Positions 50,637-59,895 of a stretch of 64,000 nucleotides of DNA are shown piece after piece (the stretch's first letter is position 1; each line of letters begins with the position of its first letter). The stretch spans positions 1,364,001 to 1,428,000 of the forward strand of contig NZ_CP042912.1 in the NCBI RefSeq assembly GCF_008087665.1, read 5' to 3'. Below the pieces are notes generated by a model that had not been told where the DNA came from, did no database searches, and saw only the letters and a list, made by a program, of their open reading frames with translations. Origin of the DNA: Mariniblastus fucicola (GTDB lineage Bacteria; Planctomycetota; Planctomycetia; Pirellulales; Pirellulaceae). Made by a program: the position numbers and the translations under genes.

Positions 50637-52544
50637 GTGATTGCCGTGAGTACTCGCAGTCTGCATTTGACATTGCTGATTCTGATACTGTTCGTGTCCG
50701 AGTTGCGAGCTCAAACTTGGCATCCATTTGAAGGTTCACCTCAGGAATTCCTACAAAAGGGACAACCTGAAGAGGCTTTGCGCATCATGATGTCGAATCC
50801 GAAGTGGATTTCACTTGGTGACTCGAGGGGGAGAACTCCTCTGCACTACGCTGCCAAGCTAAATTTGCCGGACGTGGCGAAGTGGCTGCTTGAAAACGGA
50901 GCAGACGTAAACGCAGCGGCGAAAAAGAATACATCTCTAACGTATTCGGGAACGCGTTCCAGAGTGCAAGAAATATTGAAAAGGCCATATGGTGAGACCG
51001 CCTTGATGTTCGCGCGAACGCGCGAGATGGCCAAGCTGCTACTGGACCGCGGTGCTGACATCAATGCAGTGAATGAACTTGGAGAAACACCTTTGTTCCT
51101 CACTCAATCTCCCGAAGTCGCGAAATATCTGATTGCCAATGTCTCCGATCTTGAACTGAAAGACAATTTCGGTCAGACAGCTCTGCAATCTGTTACCAAG
51201 TCGATTGAAAATGGCCGCTTTCGAGTCGACGAAGAAGACAGGAAGGCGTATTGGAGGAGGCGATCCGAGATCGCTTTTGAGTTGATCAAAGCTGGAGCGG
51301 AATGCGATATCGAATCAGCAATTTGCCTTGGTGATTTGGTACAGGTGAAACGAAAGTATCGGCCAGGACCCAACAATGAATATTCATTTGCTCTTAAGAC
51401 AGCTGTTCGCGTAGGCCAAGTTGAAATTTTCAAGTATCTTCTTGCCGAAGAATCCATTGACTTCAACAAGCCTAAACTTGGCTATGATTCGCTTTTTCAT
51501 CATGCACTTAAACACCCCGCGATCGTCAAGCTGTTTATCGAAAACGGTGCAGATGTGAATGCGACGCTTGGACTCTCCGGTGGCATGTCGGGAATGCACA
51601 TTATCGGGCTTAAGGCGTTGGTCATCCACCATGCTGTCAACGTCTCCGCGCCGCCAGCGTCGATCAAGCTAATTCTTGATGCGGGAGCTGACCCGTTTGA
51701 TCAATGTGAGTCTATCAACGGCTTAAGAGACGGTGAGAGCGACCTTGTTACTCCGATCGATGTCGCGTTTTGGCACAGCGCATTTGGTGATAACTCCGAA
51801 ATTGTCCTTGCGTTGATTGGGCATGAGAAATTTCAGATTGATGAAAAGGGCCAACGGCAAGAGCTGTTTGATCGCTACCTGTTTCAGTGTTTTGGAATGG
51901 AAAAATCGACCGACCTTGTCAAGATCATGATCGACAAAGGCGCAAATCCTAAAGCACGTTTCAACGGCTTCTCGGCACTTCAGGCGAACTGGCTGTCGTA
52001 TGAACTCATTGGCGGAAAGCGTGTCGCCGCGACCAATCAAAGTTGCTTTGACGTTGCCAACTTGCTGATCGAAAAAGGATTGAAGCAGGATTTGGAAACA
52101 TCGGTCATGTTCGGCGACTTGCAAGCTGTTGAGAGATTGCTGGCCCAAGGAGAGAGGCTCAAAGACGACTGTCACTACAATGCAATCGGGATTTGCATCA
52201 AGGAACGCCGACCAGAGATGCTGCAATGCCTTCTTGAATCAGGCGTCAAAATCGAAGAAGGGCCGTTGGCTTGGGCTGCCGCGATGGGGCAAAGGCAAAT
52301 AGTGGAAATGCTGTTGCAACATGGTGCGGACGTGAACGAACATGATCGGTTTTTCGGAACGCCATTGCACCGTGCGGTAAGAGTTGGCCATACCGATATT
52401 GTCAAACTGCTGCTTGAAAACGGAGCTGACCCGGAAGTGAAAGATGGGAAGGGGAAAACTGCCTTGCAGGTATGTGATGATCCCAAACGCCGAGTCGAGA
52501 TTCAAACGATTTTCGAAACGTATGCGAATGAATCCAAAGATTGA
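50637..52544 (+). CDS. secreted ankyrin-repeat protein
   Basis: 635 residues with a GTG start at 50637 (a second GTG at 50646); the first ~25 residues form a signal peptide (LHLTLLILILFVSELRAQ). Ankyrin repeats are plain in three blocks: about 55-170 (GRTPLHYAAKLNLPDVAKWLLENGADVN), about 270-370 (VKLFIENGADVNATLG) and about 530-620 (PLHRAVRVGHTDIVKLLLENGADPE). Between blocks the repeats are degenerate. Ankyrins mediate protein-protein contact; being exported, it may act in the periplasm or outside. Partner unknown. Codon use looks slightly more AT-rich than its neighbours, which may mean a more recent arrival. Confidence 0.85.
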   Translation: MIAVSTRSLHLTLLILILFVSELRAQTWHPFEGSPQEFLQKGQPEEALRIMMSNPKWISLGDSRGRTPLHYAAKLNLPDVAKWLLENGADVNAAAKKNTSLTYSGTRSRVQEILKRPYGETALMFARTREMAKLLLDRGADINAVNELGETPLFLTQSPEVAKYLIANVSDLELKDNFGQTALQSVTKSIENGRFRVDEEDRKAYWRRRSEIAFELIKAGAECDIESAICLGDLVQVKRKYRPGPNNEYSFALKTAVRVGQVEIFKYLLAEESIDFNKPKLGYDSLFHHALKHPAIVKLFIENGADVNATLGLSGGMSGMHIIGLKALVIHHAVNVSAPPASIKLILDAGADPFDQCESINGLRDGESDLVTPIDVAFWHSAFGDNSEIVLALIGHEKFQIDEKGQRQELFDRYLFQCFGMEKSTDLVKIMIDKGANPKARFNGFSALQANWLSYELIGGKRVAATNQSCFDVANLLIEKGLKQDLETSVMFGDLQAVERLLAQGERLKDDCHYNAIGICIKERRPEMLQCLLESGVKIEEGPLAWAAAMGQRQIVEMLLQHGADVNEHDRFFGTPLHRAVRVGHTDIVKLLLENGADPEVKDGKGKTALQVCDDPKRRVEIQTIFETYANESKD

Positions 52545-52675
52545 ACAATGGGTTGGTAAGTTTTGATGTTGCGGCTGGAGTTGAAATTCAGCTTGCGAAC
52601 TTGTCACAGGCTTCATTGTCGAGGCGACCGCCAGAACAAGGTAACGGTTTCAATAGCTTGGGCGTTCGGATGCGG

Positions 52676-52701
52676 ATCACAGGCTGGAAGCCTATGCCAC
52701 C
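52676..52701 (-). repeat. repeat family 1 copy at the end of the nucleoside transporter gene
   Basis: Consensus copy in reverse orientation. Read on the minus strand the transporter's TAG stop (52703-52701) runs straight into GTGGCATAGG, sharing one base with the repeat. Confidence 0.9.
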
Positions 52702-54095
52702 TACGAGAGCAGGCCGAACATCAGACCCGCCATGCAAGCCGTGATGCAGCACGCTAACATCCCGCCGAACATGGCGCGGAGGCCAAGCTGAGCCAAATCG
52801 CTGCGACGCTCGGGAGCCAGTGGGCCGATGCCGCCGATCTGAATGCCAATCGCGCCGAAATTGGAGAATCCGCACAGAGCGTAGGTCAGAATCACTCGGG
52901 TCCGCTCAGAAATTTCAACGACTTGCTCCTCGCCGTTGACCGGTAGCGTGAACTGTCCGTTGAGAATCGCGCTCAGGTCGAGGTAGGCCACAAACTCGTT
53001 GACCGCCATCTTCTTGCCCAGCAGCAAGCCGGAAACTTGACAGTCCTCCGGGCGAATGCCCATCACCCACGCCAGCGGATAGAACAGCGAACCAAGCAAT
53101 CCGTTGAGCGACCACCGAATGTCGATGGCATTTTCGGCCGTTCGAGATTGGTTCATCAGCCATTCGATGCCCTCGCCGCTTCCGCGAAGAATCGCATCGA
53201 TCATTGCCAGCAGAGCCAGAAACGCGATCAGCATCGCGGCAATGTTGATGGCCAGCTTCATGCCGTCGCTGGCTCCGATCGCCGCGGCTTCAATCACGTT
53301 CGATGCCGGACGTTCCATTTTCTCGGTGACTTCTTCGATGTCAGCGGTCTGTTCAGTCTCCGGCTGCATGATTTTCGCGATCACCAACGCCGCCGGAGCC
53401 GAAATGATTGAAGCCGTTAACAAGTGGCCCGCGCTTACGCCGAAGTTGACGAAGATCGCCATCAAGCTTCCGCTGATCGTCGAAAAACCGCCGACCATCA
53501 ACGCATTCAGTTCACTACGCGTCATGCCTGCAACGTAAGGCTTCACGACGAGTGGGGCTTCGGTGTGACCGACCAGAACATTCGCTGCGGCCGCCATGCT
53601 TTCGGGGCCCGATGTGCCCAGCGTCTTGCCCATCACCCAGGCCATGCCGCGGATTAGCCATTGCATGATGCCGATGTGATACAGGATCGCCATCAGCGAC
53701 GCGAAAAAGATCACGGTTGGCAAAACGCCAAAGGCAAACGTTTTCAAAACGACTTTGGGGTCCGTTGGGTTTCCTTCTGCGATCCCGTTCGCGTTGAAGA
53801 CGAATCCCGATCCGGCTTCCACGAATTCCTGGATTGATTTGAACACGGAATCCAGTGCCGCGAACAGTATACCGTTCGGGTAAGCTCCTCCCATCGTCCA
53901 GTTTTGCGATTGGAAAAACAGAGCGGCAAGGACGAGTTGCAGCAGGATGCCGGATACAACCAGTCGCCAGTTGACTTTGGTTCGATGCGAGCTGACCAGC
54001 CATGCGATAAAGAGCATGACGAAGATGCCGAGCAGGCTGATGAAGTTAAGGTGCCAGGAAGAGTATTCGGCAAGAGTGGCAGAGTCGGTGGGCAT
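52701..54095 (-). CDS. concentrative nucleoside transporter (CNT/NupC family)
   Basis: Ion-coupled nucleoside uptake permease. 464 residues from ATG 54095 (MPTDSATLAEYSSW). Conserved regions: FAFGVLPTVIFFASLMAILYHIG, GTSGPESMAAAANVLVGHTEAPLVVKPYV (the G-x-E-S and TEAPL nucleoside site), NALMVGGFSTISGSLMAIFV and the C-terminal TYALCGFSNFGAIGIQIGGIGPLAP. About ten helices. It has a slightly expanded loop around MQPETEQTADIEEVTEKM. It lies downstream of argS on the same strand with a 185-bp gap containing two inverted repeat copies. Confidence 0.93.
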   Translation of the reverse strand: MPTDSATLAEYSSWHLNFISLLGIFVMLFIAWLVSSHRTKVNWRLVVSGILLQLVLAALFFQSQNWTMGGAYPNGILFAALDSVFKSIQEFVEAGSGFVFNANGIAEGNPTDPKVVLKTFAFGVLPTVIFFASLMAILYHIGIMQWLIRGMAWVMGKTLGTSGPESMAAAANVLVGHTEAPLVVKPYVAGMTRSELNALMVGGFSTISGSLMAIFVNFGVSAGHLLTASIISAPAALVIAKIMQPETEQTADIEEVTEKMERPASNVIEAAAIGASDGMKLAINIAAMLIAFLALLAMIDAILRGSGEGIEWLMNQSRTAENAIDIRWSLNGLLGSLFYPLAWVMGIRPEDCQVSGLLLGKKMAVNEFVAYLDLSAILNGQFTLPVNGEEQVVEISERTRVILTYALCGFSNFGAIGIQIGGIGPLAPERRSDLAQLGLRAMFGGMLACCITACMAGLMFGLLS

Positions 54096-54140
54096 GCAGA
54101 GGGCCTTTTTGAAGGTCAATTGTAGCAAAGGCTGCGGTCA

Positions 54141-54166
54141 GGTGGCATAGGCTTCCAGCCTGTGAT
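54141..54166 (+). repeat. repeat family 1 copy
   Basis: Consensus copy; together with the inverted copy at 54254-54279 it brackets a 139-bp segment between argS and the nucleoside transporter gene. Confidence 0.9.
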
Positions 54167-54253
54167 CTGCACCTTTCGTAGCGATGTCTTCTAGCCGTCG
54201 CATACCTCAAAAACACCTTGATTGGAATCCGCACCACCATCTGTGCCAGCGCG

Positions 54254-54279
54254 ATCACAGGCTGGAAGCCTATGCCACC
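54254..54279 (-). repeat. repeat family 1 copy, inverted, directly after argS
   Basis: On the minus strand it begins one base after the argS TAA stop (54283-54281). With 54141-54166 it could form a long-range stem. Confidence 0.9.
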
Positions 54280-54280
54280 G

Positions 54281-56239
54281 TTACATCTGTTCGATCACGC
54301 CGATGCCAAGCAACCCCAAGCCGCGTTCTACAGTTCGCGACATCAAATCGCAGAACTGAAGACGGCTTTGCTTCAGTGATTCGGTTTCCGCATCCTTTAC
54401 GCTGCACTTTTCCAAAAACTGGAAAAACACTTGTGTCAGATCGAACAGGTAGCCACAAAGCAAGTTTGGTTTGTACTCGACAAGGACTTCGTCAATCGTT
54501 TCGCCAAAGCGAGCTAACTTCACCGCCAGCTCACGCTCGATATCCGTTGCGAACTCGAACGGAACTGGATTGGCTCGGACTTTCGCCATGTCCGCGCCGG
54601 TCTTGCGAATGATGCCTTGGACACGAGCGTAGCTAAACTGCAAATACGTGGCGGTGTTGCCACGCGTGGCCAACATTTTGTCGTAGCTGAACTTATAATC
54701 CGAGCCGCGGTTTTGAGACAAGTCGGCATACTTGAGTGCTCCAATACCCACCGTTGTGGCGATGTGTTTCTGTTGCTCTTCCGACAGATCAGGATTTTGC
54801 TCAACGGCGATCGCCAAAGCACGTGATTCGGCTTCATCTAAAAGCGATTCGAGGCCTACCGTGTCGCCAGAGCGAGTCTTGAACGGTTTTCCATCATCGC
54901 CCAACACGGTGCCAAAGCTGACGTGCGTCAGTTCGATGTCCTTGTAGCCCCACAGTCGCGCGGCGTCGAATAGTTTGTCAAAGTGCTCATGCTGACGATG
55001 GTCGACCACGCACAATGCAGCATCGGCGCCGAAGTGATCCACGCGGTATTTGATCGTCGCCAGGTCGGTCGTCGAATACAGAAAGGCACCGTCTTTCTTG
55101 CGGATAATCATTGGCGTTTCGTAATCGTCCATGAACACGCAAACCGCACCGTCGCTGGTGCGAGCGAACCCTTTGGCTTCGAAATCGGAAACGACATCAC
55201 CAAGCATGTCGTGGTAGAAGCTCTCGCCAAGTTCGTGATCGTGTTCGATGTTTAGGCGACGATAGATCTTCCGCATATCCTCCCAGCAATACGGCAGGAA
55301 CTCGGTCCACAGTTCCTTGTTCTCCTTGTCGCCTTCGTGAAGCTTTGCAGTCTCAAGCAGCACCTGCTGGCCAATTTCCGGGTGTGCGTTGGCGATGCCG
55401 ATCAGATCGGGGTTGGATTCGATGGCATCGATTTTGGCTTTGAGTCCGTCGCCGGTTTCCTTTTGTGAGTCCAATCGCTTCGTGACCGCCGATAGCTCTT
55501 TCTTGATTTTTTTCGTTTCCGCTTTCTCTGTCGCCGCAGCCTGTTTTTCTTTCAGTGCAGCGACTTGTCCCGACAGTTCGATAATCTTGTCAGCCACGTC
55601 ATCGACTTTGCCTTTCGCCGCGTGATAGTCCACCAGTTGACGCACGAACTTGTACAGTCGCCCCAGTTCGGTCACGGGGTCTTTCTCGTACGCCGCCGCG
55701 TCAAGAAAATGTTTGTAGCCGTAAATGATCATGCCGAACTGCGTGCCCCAGTCGCCGACATGATTGTCCGTAATGACTTTGTGGCCTGCGAAGCTCAGGA
55801 TCTTCGAAATCGCATCGCCAATCACGGTGCTGCGGATATGACCGACATGCATCGGTTTGGCCACGTTGGGTGACGAAAAATCGACGACGTAGGTTTTCGG
55901 ATCGGCGACTTTGCTCACACCCAAACGTTCATCAACGAGAGCAGCAGACAGGCTTCCTTTGAGCCACTCGTCGTCCAGTTTCAGATTGATAAATCCCGGT
56001 CCGGCGACGTCGACGTTGCTGCAAAGCCCATCAACAGCCAGCTTTTCCACGATTTCGGTCGCCATATCACGCGGCGGCTTTCCCAACTTCTTTCCCAGGG
56101 GCATCGCGAGGTTGGCTTGATAGTCACCGAAGGTCGCGTCCTTTGCCGGGCGGATCATTCCGAGCAACTCTGTGGGATCGTCCACAAGCGAAACAAGTGC
56201 GTCGGCAAAACGGGTTCGGATTTCGGCGAGAGCGTTCAT
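54281..56239 (-). CDS. argS: arginyl-tRNA synthetase
   Basis: Class Ia synthetase, 652 residues from ATG 56239 (MNALAEIRTRFADALVSL). The N-terminal Add-1 domain is followed by the HIGH-type motif PNVAKPMHVGHIRSTVIG, a Lys/Glu-rich coiled-coil insertion (about 210-270: KEKQAAATEKAETKKIKKE), DYETPMIIRKKDGAFLYSTTDLA, and FKTRSGDTVGLESLLDEA at the position of the degenerate KMSKS loop. The C-terminal anticodon-binding domain has TATYLQFSYARVQGI-like sequence and an MSRTVERGLGLLGI end. The insertion makes it longer than E. coli ArgS (577). Otherwise standard and expected to be functional. Confidence 0.95.
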   Translation of the reverse strand: MNALAEIRTRFADALVSLVDDPTELLGMIRPAKDATFGDYQANLAMPLGKKLGKPPRDMATEIVEKLAVDGLCSNVDVAGPGFINLKLDDEWLKGSLSAALVDERLGVSKVADPKTYVVDFSSPNVAKPMHVGHIRSTVIGDAISKILSFAGHKVITDNHVGDWGTQFGMIIYGYKHFLDAAAYEKDPVTELGRLYKFVRQLVDYHAAKGKVDDVADKIIELSGQVAALKEKQAAATEKAETKKIKKELSAVTKRLDSQKETGDGLKAKIDAIESNPDLIGIANAHPEIGQQVLLETAKLHEGDKENKELWTEFLPYCWEDMRKIYRRLNIEHDHELGESFYHDMLGDVVSDFEAKGFARTSDGAVCVFMDDYETPMIIRKKDGAFLYSTTDLATIKYRVDHFGADAALCVVDHRQHEHFDKLFDAARLWGYKDIELTHVSFGTVLGDDGKPFKTRSGDTVGLESLLDEAESRALAIAVEQNPDLSEEQQKHIATTVGIGALKYADLSQNRGSDYKFSYDKMLATRGNTATYLQFSYARVQGIIRKTGADMAKVRANPVPFEFATDIERELAVKLARFGETIDEVLVEYKPNLLCGYLFDLTQVFFQFLEKCSVKDAETESLKQSRLQFCDLMSRTVERGLGLLGIGVIEQM

Positions 56240-56384
56240 GAAGATTGAAAATGTTGGCAAAGGGGCAATGCTGGAGCGTCCAACGAATCGAAATCGGCGT
56301 TAGAATACGTTCGTCAGTCGTAAAATGGTCACAGAAAGTGGCTGTTTTCGCAATCCGACAACGGAAGACAAATTCAGAGGATAT

Positions 56385-58250
56385 ATGTTCGGAATGTTCA
56401 AGAGCATTGCTTTTTCGCTATCGTTCGCAGTCGTTTGTGTGACGTCAATTTTCTCATCCGCGGCGGCTGGTGAGAATTCTGTTTCGGCCGGCGTCAATCA
56501 CCCGCTTTCGATCGTCGAAGCCGATGTGCTGGTCGGCCGCAGGAAGCTGATCATGCGGCTGAAGTGCTATGCGGAAGATCTTGAACTGCTGCACGGCGTC
56601 GAACCTTACGAAGAAACGGGCAAATACGACAACACCGAGCTGCAGGAAGGCACCCAGGACCACGCCAAATATCTGCTTGAGAAAATCCTGATCATGGACG
56701 CCGAGGGAGAAGTCCTCGAAGGAGAAGTTACCGAAATCAGGCCGTTCGAAATACCGAAAGAAGGTATCCCGGCCGGGCAGCTGATGAACTACACGATCGG
56801 CTACATTTTCGAATACACGTACGAGGAGCCGCCTGAGTTTATCACGATGGAACAGCGGATGATTGCCGATGGAGCTCTGCTTCCCACGGAGCTGAAGTAC
56901 ATCGTGAAACAGTCTGGCGCTGACGTTTCATACGGTGGCAGCGGTAAAATCATGAAGCCTGCGATTCCGGAAACGTTCCAGTTTGACTGGGAGGGCGTGC
57001 CGGACAAAAACGATGACGTCGCGGTATGGGACAAGTGGCTGGAAGAGCAGCGCGAAAAGAACCTTGGCATTGAGAGCTACGGCAGCGTCTACAGTTTCTT
57101 TTACATCACCCGTCGTGAGGTTCGCCAGGAAATTCTGATTCCGATCGCCAGCCTGTCGACTTTCATTGACATCGAAAGCGAAGACGGCAGATTTCTTGAA
57201 ATCGACGAACAGGACGCGCTCAAGCCCAAGATCGAAGCGTTGTTGTCAGCGGCCAATCCGGTCACCATTGACGCCAACGCGGTGCAACCCAAGTTTGACC
57301 GGATCGATTTCTATGGGCTGGATATTCGTGATTTTGCAATGCAAGCTGAACGTCGAAAAATCTCGATGGCCAACGGTCGAGTCGGTGTCATCATGAGCTA
57401 CGATCCGGGCGGCGCGCCGGCTCATGTTTCGGTCACTTGGGACATGTTCAATTCTATCGTTCGCAGCGTGGACACCGTCGTGATCGCTTTGGGGACCGTG
57501 CGCCGAACGCAGTTTTCAAAGTTCCTCGAGAACAATACTTACACATGGTCCAACGCGGAACCGGTCAACGACGAAGCCATCGAAACTGTGCCCGCTGAAT
57601 TTGATTTGCCGTTTTGGGAAGGTTTCCCGTGGCTCAGTTTGCTTCTGTTCGTCGGGGCGATCGTCACGTTTGCCAGCGGTCGTTTTCGGGATTCGAAAGC
57701 ACAGCGTTTCACGATTGCGGGTGCGTTGACCGCGGCGGCGTTGTTGTGCGTACCGCTGGTGAAAGTCGACCTGTACGCTCCGTGGAGTCGTCGGATGCAA
57801 GTCTCGGAGCAAAAAGCTGACGAGGTGTTCGCGGCTTTGCATGCGAATCTGTTTCGCGCGTTTGACTATTCCAGCGAGAGCCGCATTTATGATGGTTTGG
57901 CGAAAAGCGTCGACGGCAAACTGCTTGGAGAACTTTACCTGCAACTGAATGACAGTTTGCGAATCAAGGAACAGGGCGGTGCCGTGGCCAACATCACGGA
58001 AGTGAATCTTTTGAAAGGCAAGCTGCGGGAAAATGGAAAGAGCTTTTCAACCGCCAAGCCCGGGTTCGTTTACCGTTGCAAGTGGAACCTTGTGGGCGAC
58101 GTCGAGCATTGGGGGCACATTCATGAGCGTACGAACGTTTATGACGCGTCGTTTGATGTTCAGGCGATCGACAACCAGTGGAAGATCACGGCGATGAAGC
58201 TGGAAGATGTGCCGCAAGGGATCGTCAAACGCCGATTGCGCAAGTTTTAA
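56385..58250 (+). CDS. exported membrane protein of unknown function
   Basis: 621 residues from ATG 56385 (AGAGG five bases upstream). Signal peptide (MFGMFKSIAFSLSFAVVCV, cleavage near SSAAAG), a long extracytoplasmic part of ~390 residues, then two membrane helices (WLSLLLFVGAIVTFASG and FTIAGALTAAALLCVPLV) and a ~150-residue C-terminal domain that begins after PWSRRM and contains FRAFDYSSESRIYDGLAKSV. The C-terminal part should lie outside too, given two helices. No known family; the layout resembles membrane-anchored periplasmic proteins of planctomycetes. Divergent from argS. Confidence 0.72.
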   Translation: MFGMFKSIAFSLSFAVVCVTSIFSSAAAGENSVSAGVNHPLSIVEADVLVGRRKLIMRLKCYAEDLELLHGVEPYEETGKYDNTELQEGTQDHAKYLLEKILIMDAEGEVLEGEVTEIRPFEIPKEGIPAGQLMNYTIGYIFEYTYEEPPEFITMEQRMIADGALLPTELKYIVKQSGADVSYGGSGKIMKPAIPETFQFDWEGVPDKNDDVAVWDKWLEEQREKNLGIESYGSVYSFFYITRREVRQEILIPIASLSTFIDIESEDGRFLEIDEQDALKPKIEALLSAANPVTIDANAVQPKFDRIDFYGLDIRDFAMQAERRKISMANGRVGVIMSYDPGGAPAHVSVTWDMFNSIVRSVDTVVIALGTVRRTQFSKFLENNTYTWSNAEPVNDEAIETVPAEFDLPFWEGFPWLSLLLFVGAIVTFASGRFRDSKAQRFTIAGALTAAALLCVPLVKVDLYAPWSRRMQVSEQKADEVFAALHANLFRAFDYSSESRIYDGLAKSVDGKLLGELYLQLNDSLRIKEQGGAVANITEVNLLKGKLRENGKSFSTAKPGFVYRCKWNLVGDVEHWGHIHERTNVYDASFDVQAIDNQWKITAMKLEDVPQGIVKRRLRKF

Positions 58251-58333
58251 AATAGGGCGAAGTCGAGCGAGCAATTGCGTATTCTTTCGCTCACACGTCG
58301 TGCTACAACGCTGGTGATAAAGGCAGGCTTTGC

Positions 58334-58448
58334 TTAGAGCCAGTTTCAAAACTGATCACTTGGCAGTGGCTGCGGCGTCTCGCCGCAGTATTTCTGGTAT
58401 CAACTGCGGCGAGACGCCGCAGCCACAAGGTTTTGAAACTGCCTCTAA
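58334..58448. repeat. MITE-like palindromic element (repeat family 3)
   Basis: About 115 bp. The outer inverted arms TAGAG-CAGTTTCAAAAC (58335-58352 and 58430-58447) match at 17 of 18 positions; the inner perfect 23-bp inverted repeat is at 58367-58389 and 58403-58425 (core CTGCGGCGTCTCGCCGCAG, itself palindromic in part) around a 13-base loop. No coding capacity. It sits between two convergent genes and could act as a two-way terminator. Confidence 0.85.
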
Positions 58449-58457
58449 ACAGCCTGG

Positions 58458-59738
58458 CTATTTGCGATTGAACTCGGACGGATCGTAAGGGTCGACGGCC
58501 GGGGATTCCACTTCGATGACTTCGTTTGCAGTTTGCTCCGCAGTCTCGACCGATTGCTGTTGCGGTTTCGGCTGTTCTGGCAATTCACTTTGTACTTCAG
58601 GCCGATCCTGAGAAGCCGCTGGGATAGGTGAAACATAAGATTCCTCAGCCAGCTGCATCAGCCATCTGGCCGGATCGGTGCTGACCGCGACAGACCATTT
58701 TTTCAATTCGAACACGAACGGATCGTTGGCGCTGAACGCAGCAGAACTCTGTTCGCCATGAGCCATCGTCGCCATGCTCAGCAACTTACTGGCCAACGGA
58801 TTCGAGCGATCTACCTGTTCCATCACGAAATGTAGATTCTGTTGGCTCATGCGACGCGGAATCGTTTGCCCAAACGAACGTTTGCTCAACGGCATCGCCA
58901 CGCTGCGAGAATCATGGCACTGAATGCAGTTCTCAATTAGCGTCGGCTCCAGGTGACGTTTGTAAAAGCTGACCGTGCCGTCGGCCATCATGCGTGTTTC
59001 GCGATCGAGTTGCCGGTTGTTAACCCAAGCCGGTTTGCTACGCCTGGTCAGCGGCTTGGGCGCCGGTGCAACGTCTTCCTCAAAGTCAACCAGTTCGACC
59101 TCGCTGGCAACGTCCGGGCCACGTTGAGGCATTGGCTCAAGCCTGCGGACGGGTCGGCCTTCTTCGTCAATCGGAGTAGACGGAATGGTCGGGACTGCTG
59201 CGAATTCTGGCTTTCTGCCCGTTTCGATTTCAGGCAAGCTGCGAATCTGCAGGGCTTCGATTTCTTTTTGTTTCGCCAGCAGGGCTTCTTTTTCGATACG
59301 TGTGAATACGAGTTCCAGCTCCTGAGCCATCCGTGTCAGATGGCTCGCCTGATCTTCGAGATTTTCAATTTTTGCGACCAGGTCAATTTGCTGCTGAGCT
59401 TCGTCCAGCAAATCATGCTTCAGGCACCAGCGAAACAGGCTGATGTGGCTGTTTGCATCCGTCGGATCCACGCGACTCCACTTGTCCCAGTAGATATCGC
59501 TGATCGAATCCGCGACGAAGTTCACCCGGTCGGCGCCAATGATGATTCGACTGCCGTTTTGCATTTCGACCGTGTAGCGATCGTCGTCGAGCGAAATGTT
59601 GCCTTCAATGGTTTGGCCGTTTGTCAGGACCAGCCATTGGTTTTGAGCGAACAAGCCCGAGCAGGCGCACAGCGTCGCGACAAACGCGAAAAGTGCGCAG
59701 CATAAGTGTAGTTTTGGATGCTTTACCGGGAACTGCAT
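58458..59738 (-). CDS. secreted protein with one CxxCH haem-type motif, function unknown
   Basis: 426 residues, signal peptide at the N-terminus (LHLCCALFAFVATLCACSGLFAQ; a lipobox is not clear). Residues about 33-85 look like a small beta domain (WLVLTNGQTIEGNISLDDDRYTV), followed by a coiled-coil-like helix (about 110-170) and a Pro-rich linker. A single CIQCH motif lies at about 271-275 (LIENCIQCHDSRS) with Met residues after it, consistent with a mono-haem cytochrome c-like region of the kind common in planctomycete DUF1549/PSCyt proteins, though those domains are not otherwise recognised. The C-terminus is Gln/Glu/Pro-rich. Possible electron-transfer or haem-binding role; not established. 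Confidence 0.7.
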   Translation of the reverse strand: MQFPVKHPKLHLCCALFAFVATLCACSGLFAQNQWLVLTNGQTIEGNISLDDDRYTVEMQNGSRIIIGADRVNFVADSISDIYWDKWSRVDPTDANSHISLFRWCLKHDLLDEAQQQIDLVAKIENLEDQASHLTRMAQELELVFTRIEKEALLAKQKEIEALQIRSLPEIETGRKPEFAAVPTIPSTPIDEEGRPVRRLEPMPQRGPDVASEVELVDFEEDVAPAPKPLTRRSKPAWVNNRQLDRETRMMADGTVSFYKRHLEPTLIENCIQCHDSRSVAMPLSKRSFGQTIPRRMSQQNLHFVMEQVDRSNPLASKLLSMATMAHGEQSSAAFSANDPFVFELKKWSVAVSTDPARWLMQLAEESYVSPIPAASQDRPEVQSELPEQPKPQQQSVETAEQTANEVIEVESPAVDPYDPSEFNRK

Positions 59739-59895
59739 GCGTGGACCGTAGAGAAATCACGACCTCGGGTCAACGCGAGTTGCAACCGGCCAAGAATCCC
59801 GGAGTTTACGGGCTTGGGGCAGTCTCGCATTCGCCGCAGAATGCCTGGTCTCAGCAGATTTGAGCGCCGTTTCGGCAGAGGTTGACCGCAAAGTT

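Noticed and set aside
43509-54279. CRISPR-like array from the repeated 26-bp motif
   Set aside because: Copies are irregularly spaced over kilobases, in both orientations, between unrelated genes, with no spacers of uniform length and no cas genes.
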